From Salvator merianae (taxonomy: Eukaryota; Chordata; Lepidosauria; Squamata; Teiidae): a DNA stretch of 64,000 nt. A model generated the notes under the pieces. That model searched no databases. It saw only the letters and a program-made list of their open reading frames with translations, and had not been told where the DNA came from. The stretch's first letter is position 1. Each line of letters starts with the position of its first letter. The stretch lies in NCBI GenBank assembly GCA_003586115.2, contig QVOM02000115.1:7856799-7920798 (forward strand). The letters are read 5' to 3'. Below, in pieces: positions 33,976 to 47,300 of the stretch. The position numbers were made by a program, and so were the translations under genes.

Positions 33976-36480
33976 CCTTAGCCCCTCCATCTGTCCCATA
34001 ATGCCCATTTAAGTCACAATACTAAAATACTGTAACTAAATTCTCACCTCCAGTATGTGGATACTGAACATATAGCAGATTAATATACACATACTGAGCA
34101 ATCTACCATAACTAGAGCACAATTCTGGCACATAACCCCCAGCTTTTAAAAAATGTAATGGCAAGGGGAAGACAAACCTTTGAAGAAAACACACAGCTGC
34201 TCCATTGCTTGTATTCCTCATCTCTTCGTATAACTTTCCCCCTATTATGTCTATTAGATTTTCAGTCTGCAGCAAGGGACTGCTTTATCTCTTAGCCTAT
34301 TCAGAGATATTTTTTTTTTTTTTTTTTTGGTGTTATATTATCATGATTATCTACCTCATACAATTTGTGGATGCAAATCTTTGCACACACTACAGCCTGG
34401 TAAATTCATACAGTCCATAAGTTAGATAGATGGTTTAAAAATAAAGTGGGTTAAGATTGCACATACAGTGAAAGGTGAGGGTTGCAAGGATTGGGAGTTA
34501 AGCTGCCTTTGTGCCTATTTAGTAATGTTTTGACAAAAATGTGAATCAACCCTTGAGATATTTGTATAGTTAGAGCAGTTTAGTTCACGTTACCCCATGG
34601 TAATGTAAAATCTGTTAAGGCTGCATCTTCACATAAGATTAGGAAGTGTTACAAACATACAGATTTATCTCGCACCGTTGTCCTGGATCTGGATTATTTC
34701 TACGGGCAGTTTGTTATCTTTTCAAGCAGCCACTGCTGTGCTGGGAGAGGGAAATGGCCATTGCAGAGGATGTTGTGGGGGCAAAAAACAATGTTCCAGG
34801 GGTACAGAATGCTGAAGAAAGAATTCCTGGTGGGAACTGGTAGAATGTATGACATCGTTAACGTACAGCAAATATTGCCAAGAGCAAACCCAAAAGCATG
34901 CATTAGGGGACTCTTTGTGGGAAAGAAAACTCCCTCCCATCAAAAGCTGCAGCAGCCCTATTTTGGAATACATGAGGTGAAAAGACCCTCAGATGTGAGA
35001 GGGGCTGCTTTAGTGGTTCCTTTGTGGGGAAGAGAAACTTCCAGGGGTGCTGAGAACGAGCAAAGGTCCCAAGACAGGCAATGTTTCTGCTCCCTTCCAC
35101 AGACTCATGGGGCTCTCAAGACAGACTGCAATGCTGGGCAGCAGCTGCCCCTCACCAGACCTACAGGATTGGGGCCATGGCTCCCCGCCTTTTCCTTGTC
35201 AGGCCTGGAACCCCCTCTCCCTTAAAAAGCTGCAGTTCTGACAAGGACTTCAGGGGAGGGACTGCCACCAGAATGAGCTATAAATATACCCCATTGGGGA
35301 CAGGAGTAGATTTTATAGGCTAAATGCAGGTTGAAACAAATTTGCATGCTTCTGTACTTATTTCATGTGTATTTAGGTGCAGCTGGGCTAAGGATGAAGA
35401 AATTATATGGTGGAATAGTGTCCCTTGCTGAAAATTTCCTGTACTCAGGATCTACATTAAAGGACAAAGAAGACCACAAAAACTGTTTACATTAGAATGG
35501 GTGCCAAGTTACTATTCAAACTATCTTTTGATATGTCAGATAAAATACCTGATTCTGGAGCAGTTTTGAAGGCTTAGATGCTTGGAAAGTACTTTGCTGA
35601 TGTGGACAATAGGTAATTTAATTTTACTTCAAAAATATTTGAAGAATATGTGGATTTTTTTCTCCTAGTGCAAAAGATCCAAGAGGCAGGGAATATTTAT
35701 GTAGTTAAATGGTAATTTAGGGCGCATTCTAACATGCCATTTAATCACTTTACTGTCTGTCTTCAGTTCCTACTGGCCTGACGTGATTTTGCCCTTCCGT
35801 AGTTTTTCAGAACTAAATTGCCAAAATCAGGACTACTTTACATTTGGATTAAGGGAGTTTTCAGCCCGTTTCAGATCGTTAGCCCATTTTACTTTGCCGC
35901 GTAAGAACATGCAATTAAACTGTTTGGGAGGGGACCATACTTTTTTGAGGCATGCAAAGGGAGGGCTCCCCATTTCTTCAGATCCAATAACAGACTTTGT
36001 TGTTGGTGTTGTACTCAGGAGGGTGAGAACGTCACAAATTGGGGTGTGAAGAGAGAACAGTACCTGGCATATATTGTCTCGTTTCTGTTGTGTTGTCCTT
36101 TTTCACGCCTTCAGACTGATTTTTTTTACTATGTGAATTTTGTAAAAAAACGAGAAGATTCAGTGGAAGCTATCCTTCATTTACCTTGGGCAACACCCTG
36201 TTGCATAGTTGGCTGGGCACCACAGTTCACACTCAGTATGCATACCTCCTCCTTTCTCTCCCATCTCTGCAAGGACAATGTATCTGCATTTTCTTTTCTC
36301 TCCGGCCTCTCCAAGAATGACAATATATCTCCATTTTCCTTTCTCCTGTCCCTGCAAGAAGGAGGATGTTATGTTTCCTCCCTTTTCCTTTGGCAATGCA
36401 CAAGGGAAACAATGTTTCCTTTCATTAAAATAGGATTTTTAAGAACATTCCTTTTATACCAGAATTTTATTTAATAGTTA
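33976..36480. other. Intergenic DNA between BMPR2 and FAM117B, part 1
   Basis: No gene was recognised. A poly(T) run of 19 lies at 34310-34328. Around 34640-35230 there is a GC-moderate stretch with a diverged internal duplication (CTCTTTGTGGGAAAGAAAAC and CCTTTGTGGGGAAGAGAAAC), possibly an old repeat. At about 36250-36400 three imperfect tandem units of about 46 bp occur, rich in CTTTTCTCTCC and CAAGAATGACAAT-like text. The long frames here (34761-35225, 36046-36474) have no family resemblance. Confidence 0.45.
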
Positions 36481-36810
36481 TAGTAGAGGGCAACTTTGAT
36501 AATGTTAATGTTTTAATTCAAAACATGGTGACTGCAGCTAAAATTGTATATGGACAAAATGGAAAGGAGATAAAATACCTCCAGTAGATGACTGGTGGAT
36601 TAAAGTGATGGATCTCGTAGAGATGGACAAATTGTCTAACTTACTGAGATACAAGATTGTAGATAAGTTTGTAAAAAACGGGAAAGACATTATTGACTTT
36701 CTACAAGAATTAGAGGATGAACTTGTTATTGATTTGAAGAATAAAGATGAAAGAAGACAGATCAGAAGAAGGGAAACCAGGAGGGGCAAGAAACAAGAAA
36801 TCTAGAAAAA
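36481..36810 (+). mobile_element. L1-type LINE, extreme ORF2 C-terminus
   Basis: The plus strand reads DDWWIKVMDLVEMDKLSNLL and later RYKIVDKFVKNGKDIIDFLQ, ending near 36804. This matches the end of squamate L1 ORF2, where W-IK--DL-EMDKLT-LLR is typical. It is 5'-truncated, as most L1 insertions are. Confidence 0.6.
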
Positions 36811-39081
36811 ACTTTTGCAGAAGGGGGGAAGCCAAAATGTAATGAATGGTTATCTATAGGAACACACCCATTTGGGAATGAGATATACGTTTTATGTATT
36901 TTTTAAAAAAAGAGGATTTTGACGCAAAACTGGCACTGTGCTTCAACGGCTCTAGGGCAAACAGCACAGTACAACTCTCTTCAAGAATGCTGGGTGGGGG
37001 GGTTGCATGCTGGTTAGTGTACACCTTGGTTGTGTCTCTTTGGGAGTGCAGTCCTCTTACCCAAACAAATAACCCATGTCACTATCAGTTTAGCCATTGG
37101 CACCACACAACTACCTAGTGGGATACATGTCACTGTGGATGTCTCAGGGGGGTGAGGCGAAGTCCATTTGCTGACCACTAACTTCACTATAACAATAATG
37201 GATGTCCCCACATGTTCCCCCCTTTTCATTGACCTCTTCCTGAAATTGCACAATTGCACAAAAGTGCAATTACAGAGGAGCAGAAATTAAGATCTGCCCT
37301 TTAAGAAGCTTTGTGGTGTGGTAGATGTGGAATTGAAGGTGTGCTTGGCTGGAGTGGGAGAAGGCACAAATAGTGAATGACCAGTAATGCCACCAAGGGA
37401 ATCCATGTTCTGAGACAGCTGTAGGGAAGTATGGAGGGTGGAGTTTGACTTTCTCGCCCCTTTGAAGACAAGATTTGAATGTCGGGACTGCAGCCAATCA
37501 CTGACTGCACAGGAGGGGAATTTGGTGAGGGGAGAGAGAAAGGTATGGTTTTCCCATGCCAAGCATGGGAAAAATGAGGAGTGAGAACAAGTAAGTCCAA
37601 ACTGAGCGTGTTATAATGCAAATGTGAGAATGACCAGAACTCGTGCTCAACCCCCATTCTGCTCTAATATGCATTAAATTTACAATGTGAGGCCAAGCCC
37701 GTAATGTGGTAAGTTCAGGCTTGAACCATAGTGTTCAAGGCAAATAGACTTCACAGGTGAACTGAATCAAGGTATCTACAATTGGGGCTGCTTAGCACTC
37801 TAGGCTCTTCACTCTGGTCTAGAGATAAAAGCTCAGTTGCAAAATCTTCTACTTGCCTTTCAATCATTGCTTTTTCTATTAAAGCTCTTATGAAATATCA
37901 GTCTTTCGTGTTAACAGTGTAATCTCCTCCAATCCTGCATGCTGGGCTAATTTCCTCACTTATGGGAGATATTGAATTACTATTATGTTTATAAATAAAC
38001 AATGCTCTGTGATTCCATTGTTTACCCTTGGTTGTGCTACCCATACTGCATGTTGTAACATGTCCGTTTATGTTCGTATAACTTTGATCGTATAGGGATA
38101 TATTCTTGTCAGCTTCCCATGCAATTGCTGACTATGTGGGAAAACAGCTTTCAGAATGCAATCAGATGTAAGACTAGTTAAAATAATAATAATAAAAAAC
38201 CCTGAAGAATAAAGCCCTGAATCTGAATTCCTAGATTTTTTTTGTACTGCATTAGTGTCTGAATTTCCAAATATGAAGAAATGCATCATTTATCTGTTGT
38301 GTTAGTGAACAGCACTTAAATATTCTCAGACTCTACATTTCCCTTTTACAACACGTTTTAGATAACTATAGCATCAGAACATAATGTCTTTGTGTTTCAA
38401 CTTCCATAATTAAAAGCTGATGTTACTATGTACTGTGGCTAACCTCATTTAATGTGGTTAACCTTCGCTGTGTTGGTTAAGAAGAAATAAAATTTTATTT
38501 AATTTTTTTTTTTATTCAGCAGGATGACAAAATTGATAGAAAATAGAAACCTTGGGAGGTGCTTAGACTCGTTTAGACATTTTTGGGATTGTGGCCTCAC
38601 TCTGTAGAAGATCTGTTTGAACTGGTAGGAGACACTAAAGGTTGGTGTGAAATTTACCTAAGGAATGTTTTTATAACTAAGAGAATTCAAGCATGACTGC
38701 TTTTGCAAAGGAACGTGGGAAAGAAGGTAACAGAAGCAATTACTATAGATCATTTTATATACAGTACAGTTCTGGCTGCCAAGACAGTTCAGTGACTATC
38801 CTAAAGCAATAACAATCTTCTCATGACACAAGAGATTGGAAGAACTTCAAACGATTATTTGTGGCCTTGTGCCAATGTTTCATTGTCTCATTATTCCACG
38901 ATAAATATAGCAGCGGGGATTGGAGAAATCAAGATTAATCCAGTTCAGTGTTCAGATTGGACCCAGAGATCCTTGGGTTCGCTGCCCAGTCAGCACTGGA
39001 CTCCATGTGGTCTTTGCAGAGCCAGTTCCTACAAAATTTTCAATAAAGCTTTACTCCCATGGAGTCCAAGACAGCATGTTT
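36811..39081. other. Intergenic DNA between BMPR2 and FAM117B, part 2
   Basis: No gene was recognised in about 2.3 kb. A homonucleotide T run lies near 38505-38514. Minus frames at 37270-37657 overlap each other in different phases and are taken as chance. Confidence 0.45.
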
Positions 39082-39300
39082 CAGGCTGCGTCCAGACATA
39101 ACAAAAGGGGTGACTTGGAGGCGCCTCAGAGAGACAGTGTGTGGCTCTCGTGTTCCCAAGTCTTCTCTAATCCACCTTTTCTAGCATAGAATGTTCATGA
39201 GAAGGGATAGGGGTAGGCTGGTGTGTGAACAATCCCACCCCAAAGCCGTCTCTGAGCCGCCTTAGAGATGCTTTTCTTTGTTGTGTCTGATCACAGCCTC
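39082..39300. mobile_element. 219-bp MITE with about 60-bp terminal inverted repeats
   Basis: The left end CAGGCTGCGTCCAGACATAA pairs with the right end, complement GAGGCTGTGATCAGACACAA. Pairing continues inward through AGGCGCCTCAGAGAGA on the left against AGGCGGCTCAGAGACG from the right. No target duplication was identified, and the right end abuts another MITE fragment at 39301. Confidence 0.65.
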
Positions 39301-39474
39301 AGACTGAGAAAACACATCAGTGTAGTAATAAGATGTTTTCTTTTTCTAACTCAGAAAATCCATGTTTGGGTTAGATAATCTGAAAAGAAAATGATTAGTC
39401 ACTTTGCCAATGTGTTGTCTCCATCTGAAGGTGGACTGAAACTGGATTAAAACTTAGGTGTGGATGGGCCCATA
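39301..39474. mobile_element. MITE fragment related to the element at 59447-59631
   Basis: The right end CATCTGAAGGTGGACTGAAA, then GGATTAAAAC and GGGCCC matches the right end of the intact element at 59447 (CTGAAGGTGGATCAAA, GGATTAAAA). The outer part of its left inverted repeat is missing where the 39082-39300 element adjoins. Confidence 0.5.
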
Positions 39475-41144
39475 ACATCCCATGTGAGGCCATGTGACTC
39501 ATTTACCACTGACAAATGGCTCATTTACCATGACAGATGACTCATGTTGCAAATAACATCATTTCTAACGACTTCAGTGTCTGTAGTAGTAACTTTCACA
39601 GTTGGCATGAAGAAATGAATAAAAATTGAGCTGCCACTTTTCCCTAAGCTTAATGCAAAATGTGAAATAAGACCTCTGAACAGTCTTTGTTATCTTCCCA
39701 TAGCAGTCAAATCTCAGTTTGGCTCTCGGGAAAGGTGGTAGTTTAATCATTAGCTAAGGGGTGGCCAAATTATTGCCCTTCAGATGTTTCTGAACTACAT
39801 CTCCAGAACCCCACTCCAAAGTCAAAGTCAAGACATGATAGAAGTTGTAGTTTCAACAACATCTCTGGGGCTATAGTTTGGCCATCTTGGACTAGAAAAT
39901 AATATTTTTTAAAAAATAGCAGAATTCTGAATGCACAACTATAAACATTCTATTTAAGAAAATTCAGTTGGTGTGTTTCGTGATAATACAAATCTGCAGC
40001 AGCTGCTTCAAATATCACTATGTAAATTCATCGTCATGTATCTTGATAAGGCTTTCCTAACCCTTACATTTTCATTTGATCTGTATAGGCAATACCATAT
40101 TTTCTGGCTTTAGCAAAGGTACCATTAATTTAATGCTGCAAAGGGGATAGGTGGAGTTTTATTCAGTATGTTTCCAACAAATTTGACAAGCAGCAAGCGC
40201 ATAGATCAGTTGGGAGGGGTTGTAGCTCAGTGGTGGAGCAAAATGTGGTAGGTACATTTTGTCTATCTCTTTTTGGAGCTGGTAGCCATGGGTTCATGAA
40301 AAGGATTGAACATTCATGTGTCAACTTTGATCCTCCTGTGGCACAGGAAACCGGCCTTTGATTTGACATGGAAGTTCTTCCTTACAGTAATTCCCTTTCA
40401 CACATACTCTTGCTATATGTATTTTCTTTTATAAGACTTATGTTCCTTATTACCTCATTTTGTTATCCAACATTTTCAGTTATATAGTCTTTAATCTAGG
40501 AAAATGAATTCCCTTCCCCCTTTTCATGAATTGCAGACTGTGTCTTGTGCTGTAACTAAACATTTTAGTTTGGATAATGAGATGTGGAAGGCACATAATT
40601 TTAATCATTTATTTTTATCTTGTTTTAGATATATCATTAATTGGTTTTCTTTTGTATCAGAGTACATAACTTTTTCCTCATAGTCTTAAGTATTTGGGGT
40701 GGTTTGGGGGTGAACGTGGAAAGGGCTTGGAACAAATTAGTGGATTTTATTGGAATAACTTCATTATGCAGCTTTTTGCTATGAGGAAGCAATTAGCTAC
40801 AGATAAGAGAGGAAAAGTGAAGCGCTTCAGCCGAACGATGATTTGCCTCCCTATATAAGGATTAAAGATCAACAGTGAATGGCTGTTCAAACATTCCGCT
40901 TGGCCTGTGGGCACCAGCTGCTACTGAAAGGAGGTGCCCTCCCCCAAGATAAAAGCCCTTAAGAAAAGTGGCAGAGAACAAGCAAATGGCAGGAGAGCAA
41001 AGAGTGGGTCCTGCTCCCAGATGTTATATTGTTTAAATTGGCAGCCCTCCCAACAAACCTTTGGGAAAGTGTAAGCGTTTCATTTCCCCTACATAAGCTC
41101 TCATCTTGCTGCTAGTATAAATGCCAAGTGATACACTTTGGAGT
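39475..41144. other. Intergenic DNA with a SINE head fragment
   Basis: No gene was recognised. At 40215-40240 the text GGGGTTGTAGCTCAGTGGTG is a tRNA-like A-box SINE head, but what follows does not match the SINE family at 33576, so the copy is truncated or of another family. Confidence 0.45.
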
Positions 41145-41310
41145 AAAATATGCCAGAAAAGCAAAGGGTTGCCCGTTCAATCCCCAGCCTCTCCTCAGAA
41201 GTAGGCAATGACAAGCCACTTCCGTCTTCCAAGAAAACTGTATGGCGGTATCCATGGAGGTGCCCATGCACGCAGCCACGATACAGTGGTACCAACAACA
41301 ACAATAATCC
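41145..41310 (+). mobile_element. tRNA-derived SINE, same family as 33576-33757
   Basis: The B-box-like CCCGTTCAATCCCCAGCCTC is followed by AGAAGTAGGCAATGACAAGC, TCTTCCAAGAAAACTG and a terminal ACAGTGGTACCAACAACAAC. The A-box end is poorly preserved or truncated. The CAA-type tail ends near 41305. Confidence 0.7.
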
Positions 41311-42837
41311 TAGCAGTGTGCAGGACTGAGATCCCATCTATCCCTGGCAGCACGCTTGGGTCTGTGAAGTTCAACATTGCATAATAGAACATGATATGAA
41401 GGCTTCTGAACCCTCCCATGTCCTCCTTGCTGAAGTTAAGCATATCTGGGACTGGATGGGAGAACTTCAGTGAAACGTAATAGAGCATATCTTTGTCTTT
41501 ATGTACCTCCCTATTATACTTTTAATCTGGACACTGAAAGCTATGTTACTTCTTTTTTTTTAATCCTAGAGCTGAAAAAGATATGCAACAATAAAAGGAC
41601 GATTAAAATAAATAATAAGAGAGTTTGGATTTATTTGGATTTTTTTGTAGATGCACACCCATTTAACATAGTCTCCTACTACCTCATATATGCTGCACTT
41701 TATGGAAATACTTAAACTGCATCTTAGTTTTCTGTGGAAATGATGGCTCTGCATAAAATTCCATTCAAAAGTGTCCTGGGTTCACTTAACCAGAGAGTTA
41801 ACACCACCTTGGTTGTTATATATAATTTAACACACACAATATTTTCAAGGCAATAAGCACTCCAGCTGCTCCATATGTCCTTCTCCAGGCAGGGGGTTAT
41901 TGAGTCTTCAGCAACTAGCATGTGGATAAATCCTTGACATTTTTATCAGAGTGGTTTTTACCCTCCACCCTTTTAATTCTGTCTAATTCTCATTTGAAAT
42001 TGTTTCACATTTTGCTAATCTGCTAGATCAGTGGTTCTGATCCCTTCCCTGAAAACCAGCTAAATCCTTTGTTTTAAAGGAAAAAGAAGGGGAGGGAAAC
42101 AGTCCAGTTGGGAAAATGCCTATCAGACAGATATATCAGTCCTTGGAAGCTCTCTGGAGTATGAATAGATTATGAATTAATACAAAGTAAGTGCTTGTCT
42201 TTGCAGTTCAACTCTGCTGGAGCCCAAATCCCAGAACAAAGCCAGATCCTTTACATTTGTTGGTATTGACTATTCTAGAGGTGACACCATGTGCCTAACA
42301 CTAGCAAGATCAATGGCTTTCAAAAGAATATATGTAATATTTTAGTATTTCTATAACATTTTCAGGTCGTTCACAGAAGACACATTCTGTGCTTTGAAGG
42401 CAACCAAGAACACCTGTATGTTCTTGGCACAGAATATGTACCTGAGGTGTCCAAGTCAGGTTTAAAGAGGAAAAATCCTAAGAAAGGAGGACCATGCATG
42501 GGGCCTGAAGATTGCTTAGTGAAATCACCTGGTCACTCACTTCCCTTCTACAGTTAAATGCATTTTCCTACTTAAGCGGTGATTTTTACTTCTTCACTTC
42601 ATCTGAATCAAATGAAGTGGTGAAGATCCTTGACTGGATGGATGGAATCAATAAATGGAGACAGAATCTTTGCGTGAAATGTGCTGTGACAGGCAGTTCC
42701 TATGTATGTGAGGTTGAAAGACACGTGGACTGAGTTGTCTCATGAGAAGCTCATGTGGCTGTGTTGTTGACGAGGGCCTCTTCCCACCTCTGGCTTGCTC
42801 AGTAATAGTAGTGATCCATTATGGTGACCCATAGGAG
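41311..42837. other. Intergenic DNA, nothing recognised
   Basis: About 1.5 kb with no recognised gene or repeat. Frames of 60-97 codons here have no family resemblance. Confidence 0.4.
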
Positions 42838-43033
42838 TGAGTGTAGCTCAAAGGTTGAGCAAATTGCCTGGAAAACAGAGGGGTGCTGGGTTGATCCCCA
42901 GCCTCTCACTGGAAGTTTTTGCAGCAAACTTCAGCTGTATCTTTGCTAAGAAAACTATGTAGAGATGTCCATGGAGACATCCATACAGTCAATCAGGAGT
43001 CAGCCACAACTCAGTGGTACCCAGTAACAATAA
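42838..43033 (+). mobile_element. tRNA-derived SINE, same family as 33576-33757
   Basis: It starts GAGTGAGTGTAGCTCAAAGG (A-box region), has a B-box-like GGGTTGATCCCCAGCCTC (about 42890-42907), a body with TTTGCTAAGAAAAC, and ends ACAACTCAGTGGTACCCAGT followed by AACAATAACAA. No clear target duplication was found, so this copy is probably older than the one at 33576. Confidence 0.7.
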
Positions 43034-43499
43034 CAAAGCCAAGTAAGTTGCAAAAAGAAGAAGCAACCAGCTCAGGTCTTTCCCCCATTTTAGATAATTA
43101 TATTGAGAATATGAAACTGCGTTTTACCATGTCAATCCACTGGCCATTCATTCCTCTACCTAGCAGCAAGTCTTTGAATCTCTTCATATCAAATAATATC
43201 TTGTACTGACGTGTCAATGTGTAATTAGTTGGTATGGTACTACTGAGTCAAGGGTGACACCTGAAGACCACATGGATACATCTGTGTAGTCTTTTTAGAG
43301 ATACCAGGGATCAAACTTCTGGTTTTCTGGCAGCTGAGCCACATTCACTTCCTGCAGTTAGTTACTTTGTCCTAAAAGTAAATCGTAGATTGGGCCTTGG
43401 GATTCTTTTTTTTTAAATGATAAGAGATTTGCTGAACTGGATTCTAAACAAAATGGTTCTTTGTTGTGATGTACTGAGTGCATATTCAACAAACATGAA
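43034..43499. other. Intergenic DNA, nothing recognised
   Basis: About 460 bp without a recognised gene or repeat. Confidence 0.4.
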
Positions 43500-43865
43500 C
43501 AGGGTTTAAAAGCCCAGGACTGTTAGGTTCATTCACTAACAGTCCTGGCTACACGCTTACTCGTGAGTAGGACCACTTTACGGTCTCATGGGTGGACTTG
43601 CAGCGTACAGCAATGCACATTGCATCATCACACATATACAAATGTACACTGAGGCTCTCTGAACATGCGCAATGAGATCCTATGCATGCACACTGTTGTG
43701 TGTTGTGCCTCCACCCACAAAGAGCCCTATATTGGTAATGACAATGAGAGCAGAATCCGGGTAAGTTCTCTGCTTTGTGGTTCTACCTGTGAGTAGGTTA
43801 GTACAACCAATTATAGCCAGGGCTGTTAGTGAATAAATCTGACAGTCCTGGGCCTCTAAACCCTG
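43500..43865. mobile_element. 370-bp inverted-repeat MITE family, copy C (intact ends)
   Basis: Terminal inverted repeats of 51 bp begin CAGGGTTTAAAAGCCCAGGA at 43500 and the complement of the right end begins CAGGGTTTAGAGGCCCAGGA (ending 43865). The two arms differ at about six positions, all transitions. A second inner block (TACTCGTGAGTAGGACCAC) also pairs loosely. It is related to copies at 22886-23250 and 30506-30720. The CAGGG start would suit a hAT-type element, but no 8-bp target duplication was found. It is non-coding. Confidence 0.8.
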
Positions 43866-43879
43866 TTTGCACTTATCAA

Positions 43880-44365
43880 ATGCACATTCAGCACATCCCT
43901 AGTTCTTTGTGAACATTAGGGGTTCATAAGGCTCGCTGTTGGACTCAACCCTGCTTAAGGTTCAAAGTTTGGTCTAATAGCGAGCTGAACCTTTGCGTGT
44001 TTACAAAGAACCAGTTCAATCAGCCTCTCTCCTTCTCCACCTCTGACCTTGTAAAATGCATAGCAGACCTGCTTAGCAGGCCAGGCCAGGCCCAGCTGGG
44101 CAGAGCTACAGCTGCTAGCTGTGTGGTCCTCTGACGCTCTGCTAAGTTCATAAGCAGAGACCTCATATACACCTGGGCCTCCTGGCAATTGAGCACTACA
44201 ATTCCTCCCTGAAGGTCAAGTGCACAAATGTGGGTGGCTGCACTTCATGGAAGGCCTTGAATGTGACCAGTTGCATTAGAGACCTTCAGAAAGTAGAATC
44301 ACACATGTCCTTCAGAGGACCTTGCTGCTGGTGGCAGGGGCCTGGCTTAGCAGGTAGGTGTAGCA
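43880..44365 (+). repeat. Dispersed repeat related to 27513-27950, copy 2
   Basis: Shared blocks are GAACCAGTTC (about 44010), CCTTGAATGTGACCAGTTGC (about 44255) and TTAGCAGGTAGGTG (about 44347). The two copies are diverged and neither is coding. Confidence 0.45.
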
Positions 44366-47300
44366 CACATTTTATACAGTTGGAGGAGATAATGAAGGTA
44401 AAAGACAGAGCATGGGCATGATTCTGCGTGCCCACACCCAAACTGTCTAGCCGGTTCTACTTCATCAGGCAGACAGTTCTTCTGGTGCTCAGTTTGCCAA
44501 ATCCAGTTTGGAACATGTCTAAGAGCGCAGAGTTATTGGTTATATCCACATGGAGATCAAATGAATATGCCTCCTATTGTCCAACTGTCACTTCCTGTAT
44601 GCATCATTGAAATGTGCCACCACATGTTGCATTCATGTCAGCTGGATACAGGAACAAACCCTATTTGATCCTAACAGATGAGAGTCTGTTGGAAAGACTC
44701 TCAAAACCCTTGAAGAGCAGTATTTCAACTGTCCTTGATGCTTTGTCAATGGTTATTAATTAGGTAATTTTCACTTTTGTGTAATATTCTAAATTTGATG
44801 AGAATTTTAACTCTAACAAGCCACCCTGAGCTGTTTAGGAAGAATAGAAGCTGGTTTGATGTCCGTGTCTCCACACTGCTTTCGAAGTGGGTTGGAGGCA
44901 CATCGAAGTCAAGTTGCCTCCAAAGCACCCCATCCTGAGGAGTGTGGGAGTACATGAAGAGACTTCAATCCACGTTGCAAAAACTTCACTGTGCAAAAAA
45001 GCATCTCCAAAGCTACCTTTTGCACATTGAAGCCACCTCTCAAGCAATGAAACAGGCCACACCTCAGTGCCGGTTCTCTGTGCCTGTGCAGGAAAGGTGA
45101 AGAGGCCCTCTGAGTGCAGGCACAAAGAATTCAAGATGGTGGCCTTGGGGATGGCAGTGCAGCGTTCAAATCCATTCCCAAGGCTGCCTGAAGCCATGAG
45201 ACATGTCCAATGAATAAGCAGTATAGTCTGTCACTTTACTTGTGCCGTTTTTAAGCAACTTTCGTGCCTGCACAACTCAAACAGTAATTCCTGTGAAACC
45301 TCAAATGTGCCATTTCTTAAGCATATAGAAATTAATTTTAAGAATAGATGGTGTAACGTGACAGTCAAGTGCCTGGTTCATATGTTCCCTTGGGAAAATG
45401 CATTGGCTCCTTTCTGACTACGCCATGCTCAAGGAACTTTAGGAGCATCTAAAACAGCACCAACTAGACCTGAATCGGAAATATTTATGGTTATTTTTTC
45501 TCTATGCCAATGCCTGTCTTGTCACAATCAGGTTTGGTATTGCATATTGATGTAGCCTTTGCTGTGCCAATTGGAAACAAATTTGTTGCAGTGAGTAGTG
45601 CAGCAGGCAGACTCTGAATTAATTAAACCGAGCCACTGTAGGCAATCTGCATGAAACTATTTTATTTGGGAGGCAGAAGTGCCCCTTACCTAGATAGACC
45701 CAGATCAGCCTGTCTGTGCCCTTTTGCTATACCTTCCATCCCTGATCTTGATTTGTGCTGGTGGACAAGGTCATTTCCAGAATCTTTCCCTCCTCTCCTG
45801 AGCTGTGTTTTAGTTCTTGTTGGCCAGACACTTTTTTCACAGATATGATTGGAGGATTTCTGTATTTTGGATTCTGTGTATCATCAGGACACACTTGGGA
45901 GCTGGATGAAGGTTGGACTCTCAGTAATATCAGCTGAACACTAAATCTATGCTTGGAATGTAACCTACTTTGTGACTGCAAAAGCTGGGTGGGGTGAAAT
46001 CTGTACATCCTCTTCTGAAGTTCTGCTTGCTGAGTTTTTCAGACTGGTTCTAATGAGTTGGTTGACCTCTCACACTGTGACTTTCATAGGAATTTTGAAG
46101 ATAAAATTACTGGCAACTGCTGGAACCTGGTTTGTGCTACTGATGTCTAGGAGCACGGATTGGTCCAGTTTTTGGACGTCTAGGAGCACGGATTGGTCCA
46201 GTTTTGGATGCTGAGGCCAAAAGATGAAAACAAGGTACTTAGAAGGGTGTACATAACTACATATGTTCTAGATACTTACCCCCCACAGCCCATCAAAATG
46301 CAGCTAATAGGAGGACACTGCCATTTGGGTGAGCGAAGTGGTTAATGTTTTTTACAAGAGGGAGTGGTCCTAAACTGCTTCAGAGGAAATAGGAATAAGA
46401 CTATTTGTGAAGCAACCAGCACTGGACCTGGATGGCCCCTTGCATAAGTCCTCTTCAAGGGCAAGATATTACAGTGAGCTCCAGATAATTGTGGGAAGAA
46501 AAAAATTACTTAAGGTTTCAGATCTGCTTTTGGTATAGAAATAGCCTTGGTTGCTCAGTATATCTGACATTGGGAAACAGACTGGAGGGTACATGGGTAG
46601 AGATGATCTAATTGTATTGATTATTTTTGACCTCCCTGAAGCTTTCAGTGACATTGAACATGGTTTGGACCCTGCTGTTTTTCAAATACCTTTCTCCATA
46701 CCAGTCTACCCAGATACCAAGGTCTCCCTCTGAGGCCCTTTTCTCTGTTCCCTCCTCAAATGAAGTTAAGACAAGGGAGCAGGAGTTTTTCAGTTGTAGC
46801 TCCCCAGAGAAGCTCACTTGGTAATGATGCCGGCATCATTTCAACACCAGGTAAAACCTGGGTTATTCATTTCATCGATGGATTCCTTAACTGAGGCTGG
46901 CCACTCTTGTTGCCACTTCTACTGTTAATTGTTTTATTTGCAACTTGTTAACATTTTAGTTTTTGCTTTTATTGGTTGATTAAATTGTTTCTGTAAAACA
47001 TGAGCTGTTCTGAGACTGTAGTGCAAGAAATGCAACAAAGGAATAAAAGTACCAAAACTCTCTCGTTGAGCTTTTTGCCTCTGGGATGCAAACTGCATTT
47101 ATCATTAGGCTGTGACACTATGTACACCAATATAGGCATTACTTTGATGGTGAATTTCAACTCTGCATTTGAAATGCTCTAGGAAGTTTATTTTAAACAA
47201 ACTGTAGGGGATGGTGGGGAGGTTTATAACCTTCCTTTCCAAGGCACTTAAGAGTTGCCCACCCAGCATCCATTCCTTGCTTTGTTCTTACAAATGGTTT

